Assembly (NCBI GenBank): GCA_965200645.1
Contig: CBDAUN010000003.1
Coordinates: 806,001 to 870,000, forward strand
Direction: 5' to 3'
Length of the DNA: 64,000 nt
Source: CBDAUN01 sp965200645
Lineage (GTDB): Bacteria > Pseudomonadota > Gammaproteobacteria > Arenicellales > JAJDZL01
Positions 55,704-63,526 of the stretch are shown here, one piece after another. Position 1 is the stretch's first letter. Every line of letters starts with the position of its first letter. The notes under the pieces are model-generated. The model was not told the DNA's origin, ran no database searches, and worked only from the letters and a program-made list of their open reading frames with translations. The position numbers were made by a program, and so were the translations under genes.

Positions 55704-57224
55704 ATGACGCTGATAAAGAAAGAAGATCTGGTACAAAGCGTCTCCGACGCTCTACAATTTATTTCCTACTACCACTCTGCTGACTTTGTCAGTGCGATGA
55801 CGGCCGCGTACGAACGCGAGCAGTCTCCAGCTGCGAAGGATGCCATGGCGCAGATTCTGATTAATTCTAGAATGTCCGCAGAAGGTCACCGACCAATATG
55901 CCAAGATACGGGAATAGTCGTGGCGTTTGTGAAAGCAGGAATGAATCTAAAGTGGGATTCCAATGAATCTCTTCAGGAAATGGTTGATGAAGGTGTGCGT
56001 AGAGCCTATCTGAACCCGGACAATCCCCTACGAACATCTATCGTAAATCCACCCTGGGGTCAGCGAAAGAATACCCGCGACAACACCCCGGCTGTGATTC
56101 ATACGCAACTGGTGCCCGGAGATCAGTTGTCGATTACCTTGGCTGCTAAAGGTGGTGGGTCAGAAAATAAGACTCGGTTAACCAACTTAAATCCGGGACA
56201 AAGTGTAGCTGAATGGGTAGTCAACACAATCCCATCACTTGGTGCGGGATGGTGTCCACCAGGTATTCTAGGACTTGGCATCGGTGGTTCTCCCGAGTAT
56301 GCCGTTGTGCTGGCAAAGGAGTCGCTGATGGACCCCATAGATATCCATGAACTAATGGAATCAGGTCCCCACTCGCACACTGACGAACTTCGGCTAAAAC
56401 TTTATCAACAAATCAATGAATTAGGAATTGGCGCACAGGGACTTGGAGGGCTCACTACCGTTTTGGACGTCAAGATAAAGGAATACCCTACTCATGCAGC
56501 ATCTTTGCCCGTTGCAATGATTCCAAACTGTGCTGCAACCCGACATATTCATTTTCACTTGGATGGCTCAGGTCCAGCACAGATGCCTGTGCCTAACCTA
56601 CAGGACTGGCCAGATATTGTTTGGGATGCATCGAGTTCCAAAAAGGTTAATCTTGATACCCTAACCAAACAGGACATCGCAACCTGGAGAAACGGAGAAA
56701 CCCTCTTGCTCTCTGGGAAAATTTTCACCGGACGCGATGCAGCACACAAACGCCTAATAGGATTACTTGATAGTGGCAGCCCTATGCCAGATGGAGTCGA
56801 TTTGAAGAATCGCTTCATCTACTACGTAGGTCCGGTTGACCCGGTTGGCAATGAGGTTGTCGGCCCCGCAGGTCCCACAACCGCTACGCGCATGGATATG
56901 TATACCGACCAGCTGATTACCCAAACAGGGTTAATTGGCATGATTGGTAAGGCAGAACGAGGCAGCGACACAATCGAATCAATCAAAAGACATGGTGCGG
57001 TGTATCTCATCGCAGTTGGCGGAGCCGCATACTTGGTATCGAAGGCAATTCGGTCAGCAAAAGTTGTCGCGTTTGCGGATTTAGGCATGGAAGCCATCTA
57101 CGAATTTGTTGTAGAGGATATGCCTGTTACGGTAGCGGTAGATACCAAAGGCAATTCCGTTCACACTGCCGGGCCAAAAAGGTGGCGGGAAATTATTAGC
57201 GATATTCCAGTGGCGGTTGCATAA
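55704..57224 (+). CDS. Class I fumarate hydratase (iron-sulfur)
   Basis: The 506-residue protein is a single-chain class I fumarase, interconverting fumarate and malate with an oxygen-sensitive [4Fe-4S] cluster. Three Cys ligands are visible in PICQDTG, GAGWCPPG and IPNCAAT, and the C-terminal domain has GPAGPTTATRMD. The start is the ATG giving MTLIKKED; an in-frame ATG 12 codons upstream lacks family support. It converges on rnd with a 16-base gap. Confidence 0.95.
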   Translation: MTLIKKEDLVQSVSDALQFISYYHSADFVSAMTAAYEREQSPAAKDAMAQILINSRMSAEGHRPICQDTGIVVAFVKAGMNLKWDSNESLQEMVDEGVRRAYLNPDNPLRTSIVNPPWGQRKNTRDNTPAVIHTQLVPGDQLSITLAAKGGGSENKTRLTNLNPGQSVAEWVVNTIPSLGAGWCPPGILGLGIGGSPEYAVVLAKESLMDPIDIHELMESGPHSHTDELRLKLYQQINELGIGAQGLGGLTTVLDVKIKEYPTHAASLPVAMIPNCAATRHIHFHLDGSGPAQMPVPNLQDWPDIVWDASSSKKVNLDTLTKQDIATWRNGETLLLSGKIFTGRDAAHKRLIGLLDSGSPMPDGVDLKNRFIYYVGPVDPVGNEVVGPAGPTTATRMDMYTDQLITQTGLIGMIGKAERGSDTIESIKRHGAVYLIAVGGAAYLVSKAIRSAKVVAFADLGMEAIYEFVVEDMPVTVAVDTKGNSVHTAGPKRWREIISDIPVAVA

Positions 57225-57240
57225 AACATACCGTTTGAAT

Positions 57241-58338
57241 TCAATCTAATTCCTTTAGAATTGGGTGTAAAGTACTGTTTGTAATTTCGTATCGCCAACC
57301 GAATAGCAGTCTGACTTTCCGATGGTCCCGAACAAGACTTTTGGCCTCGCTTCGAGAGCAAATTAAACTTGCTGCTATTTGATGTTGATCCGCCACCTGG
57401 CTAACTGCCTTTAGAATGCGTTCGACTAAATTTCTTTTCTGACGGCTAAGTGGTTCATTTTGCTTCCAAAGTTGGTCAAGATCACTGTCTCTGTGCTGAT
57501 TGGCAATGTCTAGAATCTCCTGTAACCAACGAGCCCACTTGCCTTTGCCGACGTTGTGCTTGACTGACAGTTGTTGAATAGTCTTTGGCGGATGAGATGC
57601 GATAGAAAATATTGCTCCATCTCGCAATAACCATTGTCGGGGAATATCTATTGCTCTCGCACTCTGTTCTCGCCAAGTTAGTAAATCCCTTGCAATATGC
57701 TGATTCGCATTTTCTAAGTTCGCGCCTCGATCAAATGATTTCCAATATTCCTCGATACCGCAGTTGTGCATGTGTTTGATATCTCTAACTTGTCTTTCAC
57801 ACTCCTCGTTCAGCCAGTGAAGTCTGTTGAGGTACTGCAGTTTCTGGCTTAATTTGTCATATAGAATAGGTAGGTAACGAACATCATCCATCGCGTATTT
57901 AATTTGTGCACTCGAAAGTGGTCGCTTACTCCAATTTGATGTTTTCAATGCCTTGCTTAACAAAACTCCTGCGAAATTGCCGACTAAGTCTTGATAGGAA
58001 ACCTTTTCTATTCCGCAAAGTTCTGCAGCAATCTGTGTGTCGAATATCTTTCGTGGGATTGCACTATAGAGTATCAGCGCATCTAAATCCTGGCTGGCAG
58101 AGTGAAAGATAAATGTAGTAGTTTTGTCTTCAAACAGATATGATAATGAAGGAAAATCGCTACACTGAGCGGCATCAATACATAACTCAACTCCGTCTGT
58201 AGCAAGTTGAACCAATTCCAACTTAGGGTAAAAGGTGCGCCTTCTGGTGAATTCAGTGTCAATTGCGACATAGTTTGCCCCCTTGAGTTGTTCCAATTCT
58301 GTGCTCAAAGTTTTTGAATCAACTATTAACTTTGTCAT
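57241..58338 (-). CDS. rnd: Ribonuclease D
   Basis: This 365-residue protein is a 3'-to-5' exoribonuclease for tRNA 3' ends. DEDD-type residues are present: DTEFTRRRTFYP (about 27-38), SASQDLDAL (about 80) and the DDVRYLPILY segment (about 150-159), followed by HRDC-type helical domains. Length is normal. It converges on the fumarase gene. Confidence 0.93.
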   Translation of the reverse strand: MTKLIVDSKTLSTELEQLKGANYVAIDTEFTRRRTFYPKLELVQLATDGVELCIDAAQCSDFPSLSYLFEDKTTTFIFHSASQDLDALILYSAIPRKIFDTQIAAELCGIEKVSYQDLVGNFAGVLLSKALKTSNWSKRPLSSAQIKYAMDDVRYLPILYDKLSQKLQYLNRLHWLNEECERQVRDIKHMHNCGIEEYWKSFDRGANLENANQHIARDLLTWREQSARAIDIPRQWLLRDGAIFSIASHPPKTIQQLSVKHNVGKGKWARWLQEILDIANQHRDSDLDQLWKQNEPLSRQKRNLVERILKAVSQVADQHQIAASLICSRSEAKSLVRDHRKVRLLFGWRYEITNSTLHPILKELD

Positions 58339-58591
58339 TACAGCCTAGTCTGCTTTGTTCATTAGTGGTTTTCAAATTGAGTCCAGAGGCAAGCTTCAGA
58401 ATTTGAGCCTGAATTTTCAGAACAAATTGCAAACGATTAAAATTAAGAGTTGATATTCGTAGAGAAAGTCTTATTTTGATTACAGAATGAAAGCGCTTCG
58501 CATAGAAAAAGACTTAAGTCAACCGAGTGTATGATATATCCCGTATTGAGTTAAAGTTGTGCACTGTACTACCGTCTAAATTAATTCAACA

Positions 58592-59227
58592 ATGAATTCG
58601 CAATTCCCAACTGAGAAAGATCCAGAAATTGATGGGTCAAACAATAAAAGGCCAACCAATAAAATTGTGCCTTGGGATGTTGCTAGGTGTTTGATTCAGA
58701 TATGTCTGTTTAAGGCAAAACCTCAGGATCTACCTACATCTCGAAATTTGGTTTTTGCACTTGCGGTTTTGTCTGTTGCGGTCAATCTCACGTTTAACCA
58801 ACCCGGACAAAGATTCTTTGAATCGATGACCATTGCTACCGCACAAGTAGTTTTATTCGGTTTTACTGTGTGGCTCGTCTTAAAAATAAGAAGTCGCACT
58901 GGCCGTTGGATACAAACGATCACAGCCGTATACGGAACAACTGCCATCATAAGATTACTAAGTTGGCCATTCGCGAGCATAATCTTTGCAGCCATGTCGG
59001 TTGAGTCTCAGGCAGCATTTCCACCAAGTTTTATTTTCAGTGCATTGGCATTCTTCGCGCTTGGAATCTGGAGCCTTGTGATACTCGTGATGATTTTTCG
59101 TGAAGCCATGGAAGTTTCTAAACTTGTTAGTTTCTTTTTAACTGTCGCATTAATTTTAATTGTGCCGTTTGTCATTCTTGAGTTACATCAAATGTTTTTC
59201 TCGCCAAATCAAGTGGTTATAGGGTGA
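58592..59227 (+). CDS. Integral membrane protein, possibly Yip1-like
   Basis: The 211-residue protein has a hydrophilic N-terminus of about 45 residues and five predicted membrane spans (about 47-66, 76-97, 105-128, 143-168, 177-197). The layout, with a long soluble start and a compact five-helix bundle, resembles YIP1-domain proteins; I do not recognise specific motifs. Its stop overlaps the GTG of mpl by 4 bases, so expression is coupled to a peptidoglycan-recycling enzyme. Confidence 0.65.
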   Translation: MNSQFPTEKDPEIDGSNNKRPTNKIVPWDVARCLIQICLFKAKPQDLPTSRNLVFALAVLSVAVNLTFNQPGQRFFESMTIATAQVVLFGFTVWLVLKIRSRTGRWIQTITAVYGTTAIIRLLSWPFASIIFAAMSVESQAAFPPSFIFSALAFFALGIWSLVILVMIFREAMEVSKLVSFFLTVALILIVPFVILELHQMFFSPNQVVIG

Positions 59228-60585
59228 AGCATATACACATAATTGGCGTATGTGGTACGTTCATGGGTAATTTAGCACTGATAGCACGAGAGTTGGGCCA
59301 CAAAGTTACCGGATCTGATTTAAATGCCTACCCTCCAATGAGTGAAGTTCTTGGAAACCAGGACATAACCTGCTTTGAAGGCTATCGTGCAGAGAATCTC
59401 GACCAAAATCCAGACTTGGTTCTAGTCGGCAACACCATTGGAAGGCTAAATCCAGAAGTCGACGCAATGTTGGACAAGCGAATCAACTACACTTCAGGAC
59501 CACAGTGGTTGTACGAAAACTTACTGGTGGATCGCAAGGTTGTCACGGTCGCTGGCACTCACGGTAAGACAACAACATCCAGCATGATTGCTTGGATATT
59601 AAATTATGCCAAAATCGATTGTGGTTTTCTTATTGGTGGCGTTCCGCAAAATTTTCAGACTTCTTCTCGAATTGGAAGTGGAGAATGGTTTGTAGTTGAA
59701 GGGGATGAATACGACACTGCCTACTTTGACAAGCGGTCTAAGTTCATCCATTATCGACCGTATATTGCTACGTGTCTGAACCTTCAATTTGATCATGCAG
59801 ACATTTTCAACTCAATTGAAGACATCGAGCAACAATTCAAATATTTCCTGCGTATCTTGCCTTCCTCAGGATATTTAATCGCCAACTGGGATGACCCTAG
59901 GATTGTTGAAGTTTCAAATTCCAGTCCATGGGCCAACATTGTCAGCTTTTCAGTTGTAGGGAATCGATATGCCGATTGGTATATCGATTCACAAACAGAT
60001 GATTACTTGGAGTTTCGTATTCACTCAAGCGTGCACGGAAATGGCTCGTTGAAGTGGAAGGTTCCAGGACGCCACAACGCTGCAAACGCACTGGCTGCAT
60101 TAGCTACGACGACGAGTGCTGGAGTAGAATTGAAAATAGCTCTTGAGGCATTGCAGTCCTTCAAGCCCGTCAAACGACGCTTGGAGTTCTTGGGGGAATT
60201 TGCTTCAATTCGGGTTTATGACGATTTTGCCCATCACCCGACAGCAATTCGCGCGAGCATTGATGCTATCTCCAAAGCGGAACGCCCGAAACGATTGGTT
60301 GCAGTATTTGAACCACGGTCCAATACGATGAGAATGGGTGTTCATGGACAATCATTAATTGATGCGTTTGAAGCGGCCGACTTGACCTATATGTATCGGG
60401 CTCCGAACGTCGAGTGGAGTCCAAATACATCAAACAAAACCTTTCATACGCATGAGTCCGTGGAGACGCTGCTTGAAGCACTATTAAATGAACTTCGTAG
60501 CGGTGATTGCGTCCTAATCATGAGTAATGGCGGTTTCAACAACCTGCATAGTCGACTAACTAGGGGACTGGCTGCTCAAGCATAA
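59224..60585 (+). CDS. mpl: UDP-N-acetylmuramate:L-Ala-gamma-D-Glu-meso-DAP ligase (murein peptide ligase)
   Basis: The 453-residue Mur-ligase family enzyme attaches recycled murein tripeptide to UDP-MurNAc. It opens with HIIGVCGTFMGNLA, the Mpl form of the UDP-binding loop, has the ATP-binding GTHGKTTTSSM (about 111-121), and later RVYDDFAHHPTAI (about 334) and EPRSNTMRMG (about 360). The start is a GTG within the preceding stop (GTGA). It is followed by dsbA 28 bases later. Confidence 0.95.
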   Translation: MKHIHIIGVCGTFMGNLALIARELGHKVTGSDLNAYPPMSEVLGNQDITCFEGYRAENLDQNPDLVLVGNTIGRLNPEVDAMLDKRINYTSGPQWLYENLLVDRKVVTVAGTHGKTTTSSMIAWILNYAKIDCGFLIGGVPQNFQTSSRIGSGEWFVVEGDEYDTAYFDKRSKFIHYRPYIATCLNLQFDHADIFNSIEDIEQQFKYFLRILPSSGYLIANWDDPRIVEVSNSSPWANIVSFSVVGNRYADWYIDSQTDDYLEFRIHSSVHGNGSLKWKVPGRHNAANALAALATTTSAGVELKIALEALQSFKPVKRRLEFLGEFASIRVYDDFAHHPTAIRASIDAISKAERPKRLVAVFEPRSNTMRMGVHGQSLIDAFEAADLTYMYRAPNVEWSPNTSNKTFHTHESVETLLEALLNELRSGDCVLIMSNGGFNNLHSRLTRGLAAQA

Positions 60586-60613
60586 AATTCAAACACTAAA
60601 TCTGGATTTAATT

Positions 60614-61300
60614 ATGGACCAAAACTCAACATATTCGATCACTCGGAACCTTGTACGAAAACTAAAACTCATCTGCTCTTTGCTTCTGATTCTCTCATTT
60701 TGCAACGTTGCCAATTCCCAGGAGTTTAAAGAAGGCATCGACTATGAGGTACTTCCGGGGGAAGCTAAGGTGCTACGAGACGGTAGAGTCGAAGTTAATG
60801 AGTTTTTCTGGTATGGGTGTCCATCTTGTTTTAATTTTGAGCCATTGATTCTAGATTGGGTAGCAAACCACAAACCCAACGCCATCAAGTTTGTACCAAT
60901 TCCGGCTGTGGGAAGTGACCGATGGACTTTTCATGCACGGGTATATTACGCATTGGAAAATTCCGGTTTGGTTGATGAACTGTCAATGAAATTTTTTGAT
61001 GAACTGCACATAAATCGCTCTCGAATTTACACTTATGAGGCATTGCGAGAATGGCTGAGTGAACAAGATGGTGTAGATGTCGAAGCAATTATTCAATCCA
61101 TGAGTTCATTTGCGACCATGACCAAGTTAAACCAATCGAATTTACTTGCCGGAAAATATCAGTTAAGTGGTGTTCCGCTTTTGGTGGTTGGCGGGAAGTA
61201 CAAAACTTCGGGAGCCTTAGCTGGAACAAATCAACGTGCTTTGGAAACCGTAGAATATCTTGCGGCAAAAATTCTTGCCGAGCAAGGGAATTCAAACTAA
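60614..61300 (+). CDS. dsbA: Thiol:disulfide interchange protein, DsbA type
   Basis: This 228-residue protein has an N-terminal hydrophobic signal sequence ending near VANSQE, and a DsbA domain with a redox-active GCPSC (about 72-76) and the cis-Pro loop GVPLL (about 190). It oxidises Cys pairs of exported proteins in the periplasm. The classical DsbA dipeptide is Pro-His; here it is Pro-Ser, which in thioredoxin-fold enzymes alters the redox potential. It could supply disulfides or interact with the periplasmic SCO and cytochrome proteins nearby (inference). Confidence 0.88.
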   Translation: MDQNSTYSITRNLVRKLKLICSLLLILSFCNVANSQEFKEGIDYEVLPGEAKVLRDGRVEVNEFFWYGCPSCFNFEPLILDWVANHKPNAIKFVPIPAVGSDRWTFHARVYYALENSGLVDELSMKFFDELHINRSRIYTYEALREWLSEQDGVDVEAIIQSMSSFATMTKLNQSNLLAGKYQLSGVPLLVVGGKYKTSGALAGTNQRALETVEYLAAKILAEQGNSN

Positions 61301-61308
61301 TTTACTGT

Positions 61309-61701
61309 CTAAAAACGGTCTCGTGCGGTGACTTCAATTTCTACTTTCATCCTAGAGTCTGCCAAATTAGCTGAATACATTGTGGAAGCAGGTCTGATAT
61401 TTCCAAAGCAGGAAGAAAGTAATTCCCAACACTTTGGAAAGTCATCTGGGTTCGGAAATATATAAGTGACACGAACCACATCCTCGAATGAACTATTAGC
61501 CTTATGGAGAACTGATTCGATGTTTTCCAGAGTTTGGCGACATTGCTCTACAACATCCTCCGATATCTCCATGGTGTTGTAGTTGAATCCCGTGGTACCC
61601 GATACGAACACCCATTTGCCGTCGCGTACTGCTCGAGAATAACCCACCTTTTTCTCAAACGAGGACCCAGAAGAATACAATTGTCTACCTTGTGAGCTCA
61701 T
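61309..61701 (-). CDS. RidA/YjgF-family protein
   Basis: The 130-residue cytosolic protein is a small trimeric Rid domain. The segments VFVSGTTGF, QCRQTLENIESVLHKANSSFEDVVRV (in pieces) and the Arg in IRPASTM near residue 107 followed by VEIEVTA match the family. RidA proper deaminates reactive enamines from PLP enzymes; this member is more divergent, so its substrate is open. GAGGA 8 bases upstream picks the ATG giving MSSQGRQ. Confidence 0.87.
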   Translation of the reverse strand: MSSQGRQLYSSGSSFEKKVGYSRAVRDGKWVFVSGTTGFNYNTMEISEDVVEQCRQTLENIESVLHKANSSFEDVVRVTYIFPNPDDFPKCWELLSSCFGNIRPASTMYSANLADSRMKVEIEVTARDRF

Positions 61702-61964
61702 AAGTAACTTCCTCAAAAATGAAATTTGCTGACTGTAATTGTTTTAAGAAAAATTCAACTAAGTTTAAGCCACCGATTGCCCAATATTCGATGTTGAATA
61801 TTTGACACATACAACCCATAGAATACCTTTTCAAGTTAGTGATACTTTCAAACAATCGCAACAAATCCAACGAAGAAAGTCAACCATCAAGTTTGTTTAG
61901 TAATTTGCCGTATAAACCTGCCGCTATGGTTTAATTAGCAACTTTACTGGTAGAAAGTTAACAC
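61702..61964. other. Intergenic region between the RidA gene and the Rpn array
   Basis: AT-rich, no gene. An inverted repeat AATATTC-GATGTT-GAATATT (61783-61802) lies 80-100 bases upstream of the RidA-family start and may be an operator for it. A 61-codon frame overlapping the RidA start on the same strand is not credible. Confidence 0.4.
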
Positions 61965-62173
61965 CCTGTTTTTCACTGATTTCAACACTCAGTCAGTCAC
62001 GTGCACCAAAACGGTGCAAAAAAGACGTGTTTACAGTGTAAACACGCCTGACATCGACATCAGTGTGCACCAAAACAGTGCGTCCAATAAATTCCTTCAA
62101 ACCAAAATCGAATTAATGATTGGGCTCATGAGGTCGAGTTTGTATTGTGGTTTGTATCGCAACAAGCGATGCA
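61965..62173 (+). repeat. Direct repeat, copy 1: hairpin-rich leader of the Rpn gene
   Basis: About 209 bases recur at 63318-63526 with only a few differences. Three inverted repeats follow one another: TGCACC-AAAAC-GGTGCA (62002-62018), CGTGTTTAC-AGT-GTAAACACG (62026-62046, perfect 9-bp arms) and GCAC-CAAAACA-GTGC (62067-62081). The first and third share the GTGCACCAAAAC core. The block ends 27 bases before the nuclease ATG, so it is the untranslated leader. Confidence 0.9.
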
Positions 62174-62199
62174 ACGCATGCAATCTAATGGAGGGACCG

Positions 62200-63198
62200 A
62201 TGACCAAGGAAATTGCATATTCAAAGAATGTTGATGTCTACGATACCAGCTATAAAGAACTGTTCGAATTTGAGTGCATGGTACAGGCCCTGATTGAACT
62301 GTGTCACATTGACCAAGGCTTGACCTTTGACTTTACTTCACTGCAACAGGAAAACACCGAATTGATCACCAAAGAGGGTGGACGGCTGCATGTTGATGCC
62401 CTGTGGCGGGTACAGTGTAACGAGGGCGATGTGTTGTTATTCATTGTCACCGAGTTTCAATCGACGGTAGAACTGATCATGGCGTTACGGATGTATGATG
62501 ATGTGAACGAAGTACTGCGCTGGTGGTTGAAGCATCATAGTCGGGATCAAGACGGTAAGCGAAGGCCAGTGCCGTTAGTGTTACCGGTGGTGATCTACAG
62601 TGGCGAGGGTCGCTGGACAGCGAAACAAAGTGTGCGGGCGATGCAGGTACCAAGTGACGGACGGTTACGCAAGTTACAGCCTCAGCAACGTTATGAGCTG
62701 ATTGATATGCATCGTCATGAGGTAACCGAAGATCAGATACACAATATACTCAAGTGTATGGTGTTTTTAGTACAGTCGGGTGATGCACAGGAGTACTTCA
62801 GGCGCAGACGTGTCATCAAACAGGTGGCAGCGAAGTGGCCCAAGTCGTTTCGTGATGTCTTTATCAAATGGGCGGTGGCAACGGTACATGCACGCTACAA
62901 TACGAAGATGGCAGAATTAGGTGAGCAATTAAACATATCAATTGACGAGGAGTTCGAAATGGAACGATCAATTATGCAACAACTGATGGACGAAGCGGCG
63001 GATCAAGCAAGGCAGGATGGAAAGTTAGAGGGAAGACAAGAGGGAAGACAAGAGGGAAGACAAGAAGGTCGAGAGGATCTGGCAAGGACTGCGGTATCGA
63101 ACATGCTTAAGTCCAATATGCCGGATTCGGATATTTGTTCGACTTTGAACCTGACTTCGAAGGAATTTAAGCAGATCAAAAAATCGCTAGCAGCTTAA
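62200..63198 (+). CDS. Rpn/YhgA-family recombination-promoting nuclease (PD-(D/E)XK)
   Basis: The 332-residue protein belongs to the transposase_31/YhgA family. Active-site residues fit the PD-(D/E)XK pattern of RpnA: Asp66 in HVDALWR and Glu85-x-Gln87 in TEFQS, 19 residues apart as in RpnA. The central region is followed by a helical C-terminal part with four EGR[QE] repeats. Known Rpn proteins are DNA endonucleases, toxic when overproduced, with a role in phage defence. The start is the ATG with GGAGGG just upstream; the GTG 62 codons earlier lies in the hairpin leader. Not a transposase despite the old name. Confidence 0.9.
   Translation: MTKEIAYSKNVDVYDTSYKELFEFECMVQALIELCHIDQGLTFDFTSLQQENTELITKEGGRLHVDALWRVQCNEGDVLLFIVTEFQSTVELIMALRMYDDVNEVLRWWLKHHSRDQDGKRRPVPLVLPVVIYSGEGRWTAKQSVRAMQVPSDGRLRKLQPQQRYELIDMHRHEVTEDQIHNILKCMVFLVQSGDAQEYFRRRRVIKQVAAKWPKSFRDVFIKWAVATVHARYNTKMAELGEQLNISIDEEFEMERSIMQQLMDEAADQARQDGKLEGRQEGRQEGRQEGREDLARTAVSNMLKSNMPDSDICSTLNLTSKEFKQIKKSLAA
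62959..63198 (+). CDS. Putative internal short Rpn product (RpnS-like)
   Basis: Inside the nuclease gene, in frame, an ATG follows GAGGAG at 6 bases, a better ribosome binding site than most genes in this window. It would yield a 79-residue protein, MERSIMQQ onwards, containing only the C-terminal helical and EGRQ-repeat part. E. coli rpn genes are known to encode such short forms by internal initiation, and these block the toxic long form. Expression here is predicted, not shown. Confidence 0.5.
   Translation: MERSIMQQLMDEAADQARQDGKLEGRQEGRQEGRQEGREDLARTAVSNMLKSNMPDSDICSTLNLTSKEFKQIKKSLAA
63028..63075 (+). repeat. 12-bp tandem repeat in the Rpn gene
   Basis: Three exact copies of GAGGGAAGACAA plus a diverged fourth (GAAGGTCGAGAG) encode EGRQ, EGRQ, EGRQ, EGRE. 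Repeat number can change by slippage without shifting the frame. The tract lies in the region shared by the long and short products. Confidence 0.95.
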
Positions 63199-63250
63199 AC
63201 GACATTCCAGCACTTAAATTCAGTGTAGCGAGGCGTTCGAACTAGAAAGC

Positions 63251-63278
63251 GTGAAATCGATCTACAGATCGTTTTCGC
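63251..63278. repeat. Hairpin between Rpn copies
   Basis: CGATC-TACA-GATCG is extended outward, after one T-T mismatch, by six more pairs (GTGAAA with TTTCGC, one wobble), giving an 11-pair hairpin. No T-run follows, so it is not a classical terminator. It lies 50 bases past the nuclease stop. Confidence 0.6.
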
Positions 63279-63317
63279 TGTACTTTAGGCAGGATCTGTA
63301 CTGTTAAAATATATAAG

Positions 63318-63526
63318 CCTGTTTTTCACTGATTTCAACACTCAGTCAGTCACGTGCACCAAAACGGTGCAAAAAAGACGTGTTTACAGTGTAAACACGC
63401 CTGACATCGACATCAGTGTGCACCAAATCAGTGCGTCCAATAAATTCCTCCAAACCAAAATCGAATTAATGATTGGGCTCATGAGGTCGAGTTTGTATTG
63501 TGGTTTGTATCGCAACAGACGATGCA
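63318..63526 (+). repeat. Direct repeat, copy 2: hairpin-rich leader
   Basis: This is the second copy of the leader block, offset by exactly 1353 bases from copy 1, with all three inverted repeats kept. At its right end, GATGCA joins directly to sequence that in copy 1 lies 472 bases further on. Confidence 0.92.

Noticed and set aside
62014..62199. N-terminal extension of the Rpn nuclease from an upstream GTG
   Set aside because: It is translated hairpin sequence without family similarity; the ATG at 62200 has GGAGGG upstream and starts the recognised domain.
63028..63075. Short tandem repeats as a CRISPR array
   Set aside because: Units are 12 bases without spacers, in frame, and encode EGRQ; no cas genes are present.
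61965..63526. Insertion sequence with terminal repeats
   Set aside because: The repeats are direct and include leader plus coding sequence; no terminal inverted repeats, no target-site duplication and no true transposase. Despite the old YhgA transposase label, the family is a nuclease.
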